Shown here: one piece after another, positions 18,154 to 26,621 of the stretch
How positions within the stretch are numbered: position 1 is the stretch's first letter
Layout of the letters: every line of letters starts with the position of its first letter
Assembly: GCA_028285265.1 (NCBI GenBank)
Contig: JANQPX010000078.1
Location: 44,570-108,569, forward strand
Source of the DNA: Geminicoccaceae bacterium
Lineage (GTDB): Bacteria; Pseudomonadota; Alphaproteobacteria; Geminicoccales; Geminicoccaceae
Length of the DNA: 64,000 nucleotides
Direction: 5' to 3'
Program-made: the position numbers and the translations under genes
Notes under the pieces: model-generated
The model's database searches: none
Seen by the model: the letters and a program-made list of their open reading frames with translations, nothing else
What the model was told of the DNA's origin: nothing

Positions 18154-18932
18154 TTCAGATAGATCGGGTCGCCTTTCCTGACGCGTCCCTCCTGAAGAAC
18201 CGCTGCAAAAACTCCAGCATCGCCTCCATGATTGCGGCTGACATGCTGCAGCAACTTCGGTGACTCGTCGGCTGTATCAGGATCCAGGGTGATCATCTTG
18301 CAGCGAGGATCGCGCTCAATAACAGCGATCTCAAGCTTCTCGCCGATCTTGAGCGTCTTCCCAACCAAAGAAAACTCGTAAAAGGGATCGTCTTGATCAT
18401 CCCAATCCACGTAAAAGTTCGCTCGGAACCGTCGTTTGTCGACAGCCATGCCGGTTTCCTCACCGAGCTTGGCCGCTGCAGACAGCGAAAAGATCGAAAG
18501 GGGGCGACAATCATGTTGCCCCATCTGGGTCACGTGAAGTCTCAGGGAGCGCTCTGTAGCCTGCTCGAGATCTTTTAGAAACTCCGGGCTCTCGATGTCA
18601 TAGGTTTTGCCCTCGGGCGTTTTTACCTCAACACGAAAAGACTCGGCATCCGGATAAATCGGATTAATGCCCGGTGCCAGCCCTTCGAAAGCGTCGAGAT
18701 CTTTCGGTAGCAACAGATCCTCACCGGATTTGTAGCTGGCTTCATAAAGAACAAATTCTTCTTGATCCCGACCAGTATGCCAGGGAAATGCTGGATCGCC
18801 GTCGGCGGCGATGACGCCATAAATGCGATCACCCATCAGGCCGCTGAACGCGGTGTAAACATAGGGAATCTCATGACCGCGCATGCCTTTCACAGGGTAT
18901 CGCCAGATGCTCTCGATCGTCCCCAATCTCAT
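18150..18932 (-). CDS. MOSC domain protein (mARC/YcbX-like molybdenum enzyme)
   Basis: This 260-residue protein has an N-terminal MOSC beta-barrel domain (IESIWRYPVKGMRGHEI) and a C-terminal MOSC domain with RDPRCKMITLDPDT, which corresponds to the region where mARC and YcbX carry the Cys that binds the molybdenum cofactor. Those enzymes reduce N-hydroxylated compounds. E. coli YcbX has its own [2Fe-2S] domain; here that domain is on the coupled gene at 17083-18153. The role as an N-hydroxyl reductase is inferred. Confidence 0.82.
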   Translation of the reverse strand: MRLGTIESIWRYPVKGMRGHEIPYVYTAFSGLMGDRIYGVIAADGDPAFPWHTGRDQEEFVLYEASYKSGEDLLLPKDLDAFEGLAPGINPIYPDAESFRVEVKTPEGKTYDIESPEFLKDLEQATERSLRLHVTQMGQHDCRPLSIFSLSAAAKLGEETGMAVDKRRFRANFYVDWDDQDDPFYEFSLVGKTLKIGEKLEIAVIERDPRCKMITLDPDTADESPKLLQHVSRNHGGDAGVFAAVLQEGRVRKGDPIYLK

Positions 18933-19469
18933 GGTGCGTTCCCTCTGTTATGCCTGTACCGATATATGTGAATGTCTGCTTCCCCATCATCTGCAACATG
19001 CTCGATGGGGACAAGCACTTCGTTCAATTCAATGGAACAACACACAGAAAAAGTTACGGATTGCCCAACAGGTCACCATCTTGCCTATCGATGATGCAGC
19101 ACTGCTTCGACAACGTCACCGACGTTAACAATTTCTTGCTACGCTGCGCGAACTGCTACTCGCTAACCTGGGAATTCGGGCATAGCCCTTTCAAAAAGAG
19201 ACAAGCCATCTCGGCGAGGGCTATGTAATTGCCTTCGGGTCAAACCGGGAAGCTTTGAACGTCCGGTCTCTGAACTGACTAGGACGCATTCGGTTACCCC
19301 AATACCCATCAATTCTCATGGTCGCCCGATCGCATAAATTGCCTGAGACTCTGGAAGCTTGCTTGAGAAAGCAACACAGACAATGCTGATCGTCACGGTC
19401 GCTCCAAAAGTAAAGGCTAGCGGCCGGGCGTGTATACGAGGGCTGGTCGACTGCTTGGGGGCTTTGATC
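18933..19469. other. 537-bp intergenic region
   Basis: This lies between the divergent MOSC gene and the dehydrogenase gene and should contain both promoters. An open frame extends upstream of the dehydrogenase start to 19359 but its translation does not look like protein, and the short frame at 18950-19228 has no recognisable feature. Confidence 0.5.
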
Positions 19470-20360
19470 ATGGCTGACGGCATTGAAACCATAGGCTTTA
19501 TTGGTCTCGGGGTAATGGGTGAGGCTATGTGCCGAAACCTCGTTCAACGCGGCAAGTGGGGCATCATCGCCTATGATCTCAATCCGGAACCTATCGCCCG
19601 TTTGGCGAAGGACGGCGCTAAACCAGCACTGTCCCTAGACGAGATTACGGAGGGTGCCGACCTGATCCTCACCTGTCTCCCCGGTGGCGACCATGTAGAG
19701 GCGCTCACGCTTGGCGACGATGGACTCATTTTCCGGCTTCGCGTTGGGCAGACTTTTGTGGACATGTCGACATCCCCCCCGGCCCTGATGCGGGAGATCG
19801 CCAAGAATGCGCCAGATGGTGTCATGACCGCCGAAGCCCCGATCGCCCGCACCCGAGCGGCAGCAGCAGAAGGAAATCTCTTGATTATGGTCGGCGGCGA
19901 TAAAGCGGTCTTCGAGAAGATTGCGCCAGTCATGCAAACCATGGGATCGGACGTCATCCACTGTGGGCCGTCCGGCACTGGGCAAGTCGCCAAGATCCTC
20001 AACAACATGATCCTTTTCGAGACCGTCGCTGCCCTTGCTGAAGCCATCGAAATGGGTGAGCGTTCAGATATCTCACCTCACGCGCTGCTCGATGTCCTCT
20101 CACTTGGATCCGCCAACAGCTTTGCGCTTGGCGCCCATGGACGAAACGCGTTAGCAGAGCAGGACTACCCGAAACAAGCCTTCTCCGTCCATTACGCCGC
20201 AAAAGACCTTTCCTATGCGCGTGCCATTGCCAAAGAGACGGGCGTTCGAACACCTGGTGCCGATAACGTCGCTGCACTGTTCGATGAGGCGATCAAGGCT
20301 GGACATGGCGATCATTACTTCCCGGTCATCCGCAAACTTCTCGGATGCCGCGAAGAATGA
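19470..20360 (+). CDS. NAD(P)-dependent 3-hydroxyisobutyrate dehydrogenase-like oxidoreductase
   Basis: This is a beta-hydroxyacid dehydrogenase of 296 residues. The Rossmann motif IGFIGLGVMGEAMCRNL is at about residues 7-23, FVDMSTSPP is the substrate-binding region, APIARTRAAAAEGNL matches the DAPVSGG region and GTGQVAKILNNM carries the catalytic Lys. ATG 19470 places the Rossmann fold correctly near the N-terminus. The exact substrate (3-hydroxyisobutyrate, tartronate semialdehyde or another) cannot be told. Confidence 0.9.
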   Translation: MADGIETIGFIGLGVMGEAMCRNLVQRGKWGIIAYDLNPEPIARLAKDGAKPALSLDEITEGADLILTCLPGGDHVEALTLGDDGLIFRLRVGQTFVDMSTSPPALMREIAKNAPDGVMTAEAPIARTRAAAAEGNLLIMVGGDKAVFEKIAPVMQTMGSDVIHCGPSGTGQVAKILNNMILFETVAALAEAIEMGERSDISPHALLDVLSLGSANSFALGAHGRNALAEQDYPKQAFSVHYAAKDLSYARAIAKETGVRTPGADNVAALFDEAIKAGHGDHYFPVIRKLLGCREE

Positions 20361-20553
20361 CGTGGCCGACGAAGGACGTGACTTCTACGTCCTAAAAAAT
20401 TCGGTAACAGACATGAGCCTCTTGTCGCAAAACACTTGACGGATATCGCACGACAAGTGTGCGCTGAGCGCCTCGTGACGTGGCCAATGTCGACAGAATC
20501 CCCCTTTCGAAGTTCGAGTCTCTATCTGTCGTGAATCGATCTTGACCGTAACG

Positions 20554-20587
20554 ATACACTTGTATAGAAAAAACAATACAAGTGTAT
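20554..20587. promoter_or_regulatory. Tandem TetR-type operators
   Basis: Two sites, ATACA-CT-TGTAT (20554-20565) and ATACA-AG-TGTAT (20576-20587), are each palindromic and are also exact reverse complements of each other, 22 bp centre to centre. They lie 30-64 bp before the TetR start codon. The 22-bp spacing puts two dimers on the same face of the helix. Autorepression by the TetR protein is the likely meaning. Confidence 0.8.
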
Positions 20588-20617
20588 TGAAATGCAACGG
20601 CATCACGTGAGGCTCTC

Positions 20618-21208
20618 TTGGCTCGACCCAAGACTTATGACCGACAGGACGCCATTGAGCGTGCTTGTCACGCTTTTTGGATTCATGGCTATACGGCGCT
20701 CGGCGTTCGTGAGTTGGAAAAGCTGACCGGGCTCAACAAGTTCGCAATACGCAGCGAGTTTGGTGGTAAGGAGGGGCTCTATCTTGAGGCGCTACGATAC
20801 TACACCGATGCTGCAGACACGATGGTCTTAGCACCAATGCGTACCGGAGGCATTGAGACGATCGATGCATTCTTCGAAGGCCTGGTGACCGAAGGATGTG
20901 CGAATTCCAGTCCTTGGGGATGCCTTATCGTCAATACTGGGATCGAAAATGCTGAGCTAAGAAGACCTGCGCTCAAGGCCGCGTCTGATGCGTATTGGAC
21001 AGCCCTTGCCAAACATTTTGACAAAGCCCTTCACCGGTCGATCGAAGCCGGCGAGATCGACCCGACGCTTAACGTGGATGAAGCCTCTCGAGGCCTCGTC
21101 ACGGCAGTGATGGGCGTCCACACAATGAACCGCGTTTCAGGTGCTCATGATGCGGGAGCATCACTCGTGAACATGGTGCGTGATCTGATCAAATCTTGGA
21201 GGCACTAG
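20618..21208 (+). CDS. TetR/AcrR family transcriptional regulator
   Basis: This 196-residue protein begins ARPKTYDRQDAIERACHAF, with a helix-turn-helix through GVRELEKLTGLNKFAIRSEF, typical of the TetR subfamily that regulates reductases and metallo-lactamase-like proteins. The C-terminal region contains the AefR/YcdC-like motif GCLIVNTGIEN. The start is TTG 20618 after a GTGAGG site; no ATG is available near the family start. It sits directly before the gene at 21209 with no gap, so both are cotranscribed, and it has tandem palindromes upstream. Confidence 0.9.
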   Translation: MARPKTYDRQDAIERACHAFWIHGYTALGVRELEKLTGLNKFAIRSEFGGKEGLYLEALRYYTDAADTMVLAPMRTGGIETIDAFFEGLVTEGCANSSPWGCLIVNTGIENAELRRPALKAASDAYWTALAKHFDKALHRSIEAGEIDPTLNVDEASRGLVTAVMGVHTMNRVSGAHDAGASLVNMVRDLIKSWRH

Positions 21209-21874
21209 ATGGCAGCCCGGCTTTCCAAATTTGAACCCGTTGCCGACGTCAACGGTTTATTCACCGCGACGAAGGGCGACCTCCGCTGCACCGCCATTGT
21301 CCTCAAATCAGGAGGACTGTGCTTGTTTAGCCCGGTGGCCGGCCTCAATGACCAGGCCAAAGCAAGTCTCGCTGACCTTGGACCGGTCGAATTTCTGTTC
21401 GCACCCAATCATTATCACAATAAAGGCTTGGCGGAGTATCAAGCGGCCTACCCGACTGCCAAAACGATTGCATCGGACGCCGGCCGGCCACGACTAGCAC
21501 GCGTTACCGGTCTTGATTTTCAAGGGACCCGGGAGCTTTCACGCGACTTTGAGGATGGCATGCGCCTGGAAACGCCTTGTGGTCTGAAAACAGGAGAAGT
21601 CTGGATTATTACCCCGTCAGCACGCGGTGTTGCTTGGCTTGTTGTTGATGCTTTTGCTGGATCGAAGGGGGGAACCGAGCAAGGAACGGATCATGTCCGT
21701 TTACTGGGTACCTTTCCGCGATATGGAGTAGGTGACCGGCCGACATACACCAATTGGCTGACGAAATTTCTCGACTGCGAGCCCCCCGACGTGCTGATAC
21801 CCTGTCATGGCCAGATTGACCGTGGCGCGGATCTGAACGTTCGACTGCAGAAACTCATTGCGGACCTGATCTAA
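21209..21874 (+). CDS. DUF4336-like metallo-beta-lactamase-fold protein
   Basis: This 221-residue protein fits the MBL-like DUF4336 group: an N-terminal strand-rich part (TAIVLKSGGLCLFSPVAGL), APNHYHNKGLAEYQAAYPTA in the position of the HxHxDH region, and a C-terminal LIPCHGQI. Only part of the usual metal-ligand set is visible, so enzymatic activity is uncertain. The ATG directly follows the TetR stop codon, so translation is coupled. Confidence 0.75.
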   Translation: MAARLSKFEPVADVNGLFTATKGDLRCTAIVLKSGGLCLFSPVAGLNDQAKASLADLGPVEFLFAPNHYHNKGLAEYQAAYPTAKTIASDAGRPRLARVTGLDFQGTRELSRDFEDGMRLETPCGLKTGEVWIITPSARGVAWLVVDAFAGSKGGTEQGTDHVRLLGTFPRYGVGDRPTYTNWLTKFLDCEPPDVLIPCHGQIDRGADLNVRLQKLIADLI

Positions 21875-21985
21875 ATTGACCGCGCGTGCTCTCGTCCCGC
21901 GTGGTATCCACCTCTCCTCGGCTGGTAGGCATCCGCTAAGTTTAAGATGATCGCCTATTTTGATCGTTCGTCTGTGGTTCGCCGA

Positions 21986-22471
21986 TTACCGACTTCGCCA
22001 GTCCCTCGGCCGCTCAAATGAGCCCGACCAAGCGCCCCGAGCAGTCCATCGCGCCATGACCTCCGACCATAGGTAGCTTGGGTCGTATCGGTCGTCATTC
22101 ACGGCATGGCCCTGACGAACCATCCAGCCTCCGAGATCACGTCCGTTCACCGAACAAACTGCCACGACACGATCCCAATTTTTGCCGCTGGGCTCGCATG
22201 TCACATTGCGACGGCCAATCAGAGCGTCGAGCGCAAACGCTGCATCGCGACCGCACCGATAGGCTTTACCGTCGGAGTCCTGACAAGACTGCCTCGTTTC
22301 GAAGGCATCCATCCCGGCGAGACGGATACGCTGGCCTCGAATCTCGATCGTATCGCCGTCGATGACCGTTGCCTGACCAACGATAGGCTCGGCAGCGCCG
22401 ACAAACGATGCCATCGTTAGCGTCAATAATGCACTCATCACGACACCGAAGACTGATCCTGCCTTGATCAT
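21986..22471 (-). CDS. Thermonuclease family protein (SNase-like), secreted
   Basis: This 161-residue protein has a signal peptide (residues 1-26, ending VGAAEP) and a staphylococcal-nuclease-like OB fold. IDGDTIEIRGQRIRLAGMDA carries the Asp residues that bind calcium and the first catalytic Arg, and WDRVVAVCSVNG resembles the second catalytic region. ATG 22471 places the signal peptide correctly; the open frame to 22546 overlaps the neighbour. It follows the asparaginase-domain gene on the same strand. Confidence 0.87.
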   Translation of the reverse strand: MIKAGSVFGVVMSALLTLTMASFVGAAEPIVGQATVIDGDTIEIRGQRIRLAGMDAFETRQSCQDSDGKAYRCGRDAAFALDALIGRRNVTCEPSGKNWDRVVAVCSVNGRDLGGWMVRQGHAVNDDRYDPSYLWSEVMARWTARGAWSGSFERPRDWRSR

Positions 22472-22517
22472 GAGCGTCGGGCTAGCAGAGGCCGCATGAT
22501 CAACAAGTCCGATCGCA

Positions 22518-23009
22518 TCACGCGTCAAACCGCCCCTGCTCCACATTTTTGTTCAGCTCTGCGGCCGGGAACACGCGGCCATTCATGACACCCCAAACAC
22601 CGGCCTCAAGGAGTTGGGCGGCGATGACAGCGCCTCCCAAATTGAACTCGCCATCAGACGTATAGAGCGAAAAAGGTCGCATGGCGCCGGTCAAGACAAC
22701 GGTCTTGCCACCAACCCGGCCGGATAGAAATCGCGCAGTGTCTCCCATAGTGCTGGTGCCATGCGTAACGATCACTGCTGGCTCGGGTGCGCGAACAATA
22801 GCCTTGGCAACCGCCGCTCTATCGGCATCGTCGAAGTCTTGACTGTCCTTCAACATGGCGAGCTCAACGACGGGGAAATGGCAGCGCCCGATGCGAAGCA
22901 TTTCTGGTATATGCGTCGATCCATCAGGCGCAAAGGCCAAGCCTTCGCTGCGTGTATTGTGGACCTTGTCAATCGTTCCCCCAGTGACAACGATCCTTAG
23001 ATCCTTCAT
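22518..23009 (-). CDS. Asparaginase-domain protein (N-terminal domain only)
   Basis: This 163-residue protein corresponds to the N-terminal domain of type I/II L-asparaginases. It has VTGGTID with the nucleophilic Thr, THGTSTM for the second catalytic set and VVLTGAMRPF. The C-terminal domain, about 120 more residues in full-length enzymes, is missing. The clean stop and absence of C-domain remnants in the following sequence argue that this is a naturally short family rather than a fresh truncation. ATG 23009 is the start. Confidence 0.85.
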   Translation of the reverse strand: MKDLRIVVTGGTIDKVHNTRSEGLAFAPDGSTHIPEMLRIGRCHFPVVELAMLKDSQDFDDADRAAVAKAIVRAPEPAVIVTHGTSTMGDTARFLSGRVGGKTVVLTGAMRPFSLYTSDGEFNLGGAVIAAQLLEAGVWGVMNGRVFPAAELNKNVEQGRFDA

Positions 23010-23197
23010 TGACCCGTCCCTCTTTACGTGTTCGTCAATGTCGAATGAAACCAACAATCACGTCAGTCGTCGATGTCCAATTAGGACAGATTGCTGGTTG
23101 CTAGCGACGAATGTTTTTGGACAAACGCTTTAGCAGCACTAACGTCAATATGAAGAGCCGATCCATTAAGACCTAAAAACAATAAGGAACATCCAGC

Positions 23198-24628
23198 ATG
23201 GCATACTTGGAAGGTTTCTTCGGCCTCATCGGCGATCTTACATGGGGCTGGTCACTCATCCCCCTACTCGTCGTTTTTGGTATCTTCATCACGGCTCTAA
23301 CGGGGTTCGCTCAGTTCCGCTACTTCAAGCGAATGTTCCGAGTTCTATCGTCGAAGAATCAATCCGGCGATCCCAACGCGATCTCGGCGCGCGAAGCCCT
23401 GTTTATCTCCGTTGGCGGACGTGTCGGCGGCGGCAACATAGCTGGCGTCGCCGTCGCCATCACGCTCGGCGGACCGGGCGCTGTATTCTGGATGTGGGCC
23501 ATCGCCCTCATCGGCATGGCAACCAGTCTCGTGGAATGCTCACTCGCCCAACTCTATAAGGAACGCCAGCCCGACGGTTCATTTCGGGGCGGACCCGCCC
23601 GCTCGATCCTGCATGGCCTCGGGCAAGAATATCGCTGGCTCGCCGTCATCTATGCGATCTGTCTCATCGCCGCTTTCGGACTAGGCTTCAATGCCTTTCA
23701 GGGCAACACGGTTGCGGGTGCGGTCAATGACAGTCTTGGGATCAATCGCGTCGTCACAGGTGGGCTTTTGGCTGTTGTCGCTGGCTTCATCATCTTTGGC
23801 GGTATTCATCGCATCGCAAAGACAGCTGACGTCGTGGTTCCTATCATGGCGATTGGTTATATCGTGATGGCGCTCGTGATTATCTTGATGAACATCGGCT
23901 CCCTGCCGGGCGTTATCATCGATATCGTCTCCAATGCCTTCGGCTTTGAAGAAGCCGTCGGCGGGGGTATGGGCGCTGCGATCGCGCAGGGACTTCGCCG
24001 AGGTCTGTTTTCAAACGAAGCCGGCCTCGGTTCGGCGCCGAACGTTGCAGCAACCGCCGACGTGCGTCACCCCATCAGTCAGGGTATCACCCAATCCTTT
24101 TCAGTGTTCATCGACACGATCTTCATCTGTTCCTGCACCGCATTTGTCATCTTGCTCGGCGGCGTCTATGTGCCGGGCGCTGAAGGAATCGACGGTATAG
24201 CGCTAACGCAGCAATCGCTGGTCTGGCATCTCGGTGAATGGGCCCAATACCTCCTGTCACTGATGATTCTGTTGTTTGCCTTTAGCTCGATTATTTACAA
24301 CTACTATCTCGGCGAAAATGCGTTGACCGTGATTACTGACAATCCTCTGGCAGTGCAGGTCCTGCGTGTCGTCATCATCTTGATCGTGTTTTTGGGGGCA
24401 ACAGCCCCCGGAGCAACGGCAGTCTTTTTCTTCTCCGATCCCATGATGGGAATCCTTGCCGTCGTCAATCTCATCGCGATCATGATGTTGCTGCCGATCT
24501 GCCTTCGGATGCTCCGAGATTTCCGCAGTCAGCTCAATGAAGGTATCGAACGACCGGTGCTCAACCCAGACAACTATAAGGATCTGGACATCGATCGCAC
24601 CGTTTGGACTGGACGGGCGAAGGACTAA
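23198..24628 (+). CDS. Alanine/glycine:cation symporter (AGCS family)
   Basis: This 476-residue inner-membrane protein imports alanine, glycine or a related amino acid with Na+. It shows many hydrophobic segments and the family signatures GGRVGGGNIAGVAVAI (about residues 71-86), NAFQGNTVAG and RRGLFSNEAGLGSAPNVAAT. ATG 23198 follows AAGGAA. It stands alone, with a 10-bp stem-loop downstream at 24720-24747. Confidence 0.93.
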   Translation: MAYLEGFFGLIGDLTWGWSLIPLLVVFGIFITALTGFAQFRYFKRMFRVLSSKNQSGDPNAISAREALFISVGGRVGGGNIAGVAVAITLGGPGAVFWMWAIALIGMATSLVECSLAQLYKERQPDGSFRGGPARSILHGLGQEYRWLAVIYAICLIAAFGLGFNAFQGNTVAGAVNDSLGINRVVTGGLLAVVAGFIIFGGIHRIAKTADVVVPIMAIGYIVMALVIILMNIGSLPGVIIDIVSNAFGFEEAVGGGMGAAIAQGLRRGLFSNEAGLGSAPNVAATADVRHPISQGITQSFSVFIDTIFICSCTAFVILLGGVYVPGAEGIDGIALTQQSLVWHLGEWAQYLLSLMILLFAFSSIIYNYYLGENALTVITDNPLAVQVLRVVIILIVFLGATAPGATAVFFFSDPMMGILAVVNLIAIMMLLPICLRMLRDFRSQLNEGIERPVLNPDNYKDLDIDRTVWTGRAKD

Positions 24629-24719
24629 GAAGCGACCCCAATCGTCCTGCAAGTGAGGCTAGATCTCGGCATCTCGTGACGTTTACAAATGCCGATGAAC
24701 ATTCGACAAAAGACGATCA

Positions 24720-24747
24720 GTTTGGCGATGGTAATCAATCGCCAAAC
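24720..24747. terminator. Stem-loop downstream of the symporter gene
   Basis: GTTTGGCGAT (24720-24729) and ATCGCCAAAC (24738-24747) form a perfect 10-bp stem with an 8-base loop. It lies 92 bp past the symporter stop and 91 bp before the next gene. There is no U-tract, so termination may be Rho-assisted, or the hairpin may stabilise the message. Confidence 0.5.
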
Positions 24748-24838
24748 CGACCGGGTTTCACATGGTCGGTGCTCTAGCCGTTCTTGTCGTGAGCTCTTTT
24801 GCACATGGCTCTCCACGCCGCCGATTAGGGAATGACAC

Positions 24839-25477
24839 ATGGAGCTAACAGCGCATGATTTTGGCCATGTCTATTGGTTGGGCGGCGGAAGCGGTGCCGG
24901 AAAATCGACAATAGCGAGACGTCTTGCCAAAGAGCACAACCTCCAACTCTACGACACCGATCTGGCGATGCGCGACCACGGTAACAGGTGCCCGCCATCG
25001 GAATGCCCTCGCCTACAAGAATTCAAGGATATGACAATGGATGAACGCTGGGTCGAACGTTCGCCACAAGAGATGCTTGAGACATTTCATTGGTTCAACG
25101 GCGAAGGATTTCATCTCATCCTTGAGGACCTTATGAGCCTAAAGAACGGTCAACGTGTCATCGCCGATGGGTTTCGATTGCTACCAGCACTCGTCAAACC
25201 GTTCCTGAGATCAGTTAATCAAGCTGTTTGGCTGATACCAACACCGGAATTCCGCGCTGCTGCGATTGAGTGCCGTGGTACAGTTTGGGACATTCCCAAC
25301 AAAACAAGCCAGCCAGAGCGGGCACTCGACAATCTCTGGACTCGGGATGCTTTGTTCACCGAAAGGCTTCTAAGAGAGACGGAGGATCTGGGGTTGCCAA
25401 CGATTTCCGTCGACGTCGGTCACTCTGAAGATCAAAGTTACCGCAATGTCGAAGAACACTTTGCGCTCCAAAGATAG
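24839..25477 (+). CDS. P-loop nucleotide kinase-like protein
   Basis: This 212-residue cytoplasmic protein has a Walker A motif GGGSGAGKSTIARRLA at about residues 16-31 and a kinase-like layout. A mobile lid with Arg residues appears near RGTVWDIPNK. It resembles AAA-type small-molecule kinases (chloramphenicol phosphotransferase or adenylate-kinase-like). The substrate is unknown. It is flanked by unrelated genes. Confidence 0.75.
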   Translation: MELTAHDFGHVYWLGGGSGAGKSTIARRLAKEHNLQLYDTDLAMRDHGNRCPPSECPRLQEFKDMTMDERWVERSPQEMLETFHWFNGEGFHLILEDLMSLKNGQRVIADGFRLLPALVKPFLRSVNQAVWLIPTPEFRAAAIECRGTVWDIPNKTSQPERALDNLWTRDALFTERLLRETEDLGLPTISVDVGHSEDQSYRNVEEHFALQR

Positions 25478-25630
25478 CTCTTTGACCTTCCTTCGTATTC
25501 GCTGACATCCAATGCATCGGCTGACGACGAGAACACGAGAAGTTGCCTCAGATGGCTTGCTTGGTCTTGTCGCAATCATCAGCCTTATAAGGCTTTCCTT
25601 CATGGCCCGAGCACAGGACCAAAGAAAGAA

Positions 25631-26212
25631 TTATACGGCCTTTGAGACGGCCTCCCTGAGTGCCGGGATGACGTCCCGCTCGAACCAGGGATGACGCTTA
25701 AGCCAGGGACCATTCCTTGGCGATGGATGCGGTAAGGGGAAGACATCAGGCAGATATTCATGAAAGCCACGTACTGTCTCTGTCAGCGTTGCTTTACCCC
25801 TGCTTCCGAGATGATAAAGCTGCGCATAGCGTCCAATAATGACGGTCAGTTTGACGTTGGGCAGCTGAGACAGAATTCTCTCGCGCCAAAGTGGCGCGCA
25901 TTCATCGGAAGGCGGTAGATCGCCACTTCGACCACGCCCAGGATAGCAAAATGCCATGGGCAAGATGGCAGTCTTCTCGGGATCATAGAAGACCGCTCGG
26001 TCGATACCGAGCCACGCGCGCAAATTCTCTCCCGACGGATCATCGAAGGGAACGCCGGTTTGATGAACCTTCCGCCCCGGTGCTTGACCGGCTATGAGCA
26101 ACCTCGCATTGGTGCCGATCTGAAGGACCGGTCGTGGCCCCATAGGTAGTTTGTCAGCACAAATCCGGCAGGCCCGCACCTGATCGAGAAGACTGGATAG
26201 AGCTTCTTTCAA
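25631..26212 (-). CDS. Uracil-DNA glycosylase family protein
   Basis: This 193-residue protein belongs to the UDG fold. Motif 1 is GQAPGRKVHQTGVPFDDPSG and motif 2 near the C-terminus is LPHPSPRN. A CRIC pair near residue 15 resembles the start of the family IV Fe-S site, but the remaining Cys ligands were not found, so an iron-sulphur cluster is unlikely. The start is TTG 26212 behind GGAGA. Base-excision activity is not certain for this subfamily. Confidence 0.82.
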   Translation of the reverse strand: MKEALSSLLDQVRACRICADKLPMGPRPVLQIGTNARLLIAGQAPGRKVHQTGVPFDDPSGENLRAWLGIDRAVFYDPEKTAILPMAFCYPGRGRSGDLPPSDECAPLWRERILSQLPNVKLTVIIGRYAQLYHLGSRGKATLTETVRGFHEYLPDVFPLPHPSPRNGPWLKRHPWFERDVIPALREAVSKAV

Positions 26213-26621
26213 GGGATTGTCTCCTTCACCTTCTTCGTATTGGCCAGTAGGCCTTCGTCAAGATGCGCCAAAGGTGGCGTATCAAGCCATCCTCTTCTGC
26301 AATAATGAGACGTCACGTATCGTTGGCTCAAGATTGCCAAACGCGCTCGCCAGGCAAGCAACATGTCCGCCTACACCAAGAAGACGTGCTCAATTCAAGG
26401 GCAGCGCCCACTGGATACCGATGATAGCAAAGCGCGTCAGCATGCTTGTCGCACTCGACGAGTCGGTATCGACAATCAATCGTGATCCAGATTGAATGAT
26501 GGGAAGACCCATTCCTTGCATTCGATATCGACAGCGTTTGAAAGAATGGGCAACGCTAGGTGAGGCTTGGGTCTGCGATATTCGCGGTGGTCAACGACTA
26601 ATCCAGTAGAGGTTCGGTGAG
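26213..26621. other. 409-bp divergent intergenic region
   Basis: This lies between the divergent UDG-like and old-yellow-enzyme genes and should hold both promoters. The open frame at 26217-26495 plus does not look coding. No palindrome stood out. Confidence 0.5.

Noticed and set aside
20373..20399. AGGACGT/ACGTCCT hairpin after the dehydrogenase gene, considered as an intrinsic terminator
   Set aside because: The stem is only 7 bp and is followed by A rather than T on the plus strand, so it does not fit an intrinsic terminator in either direction.
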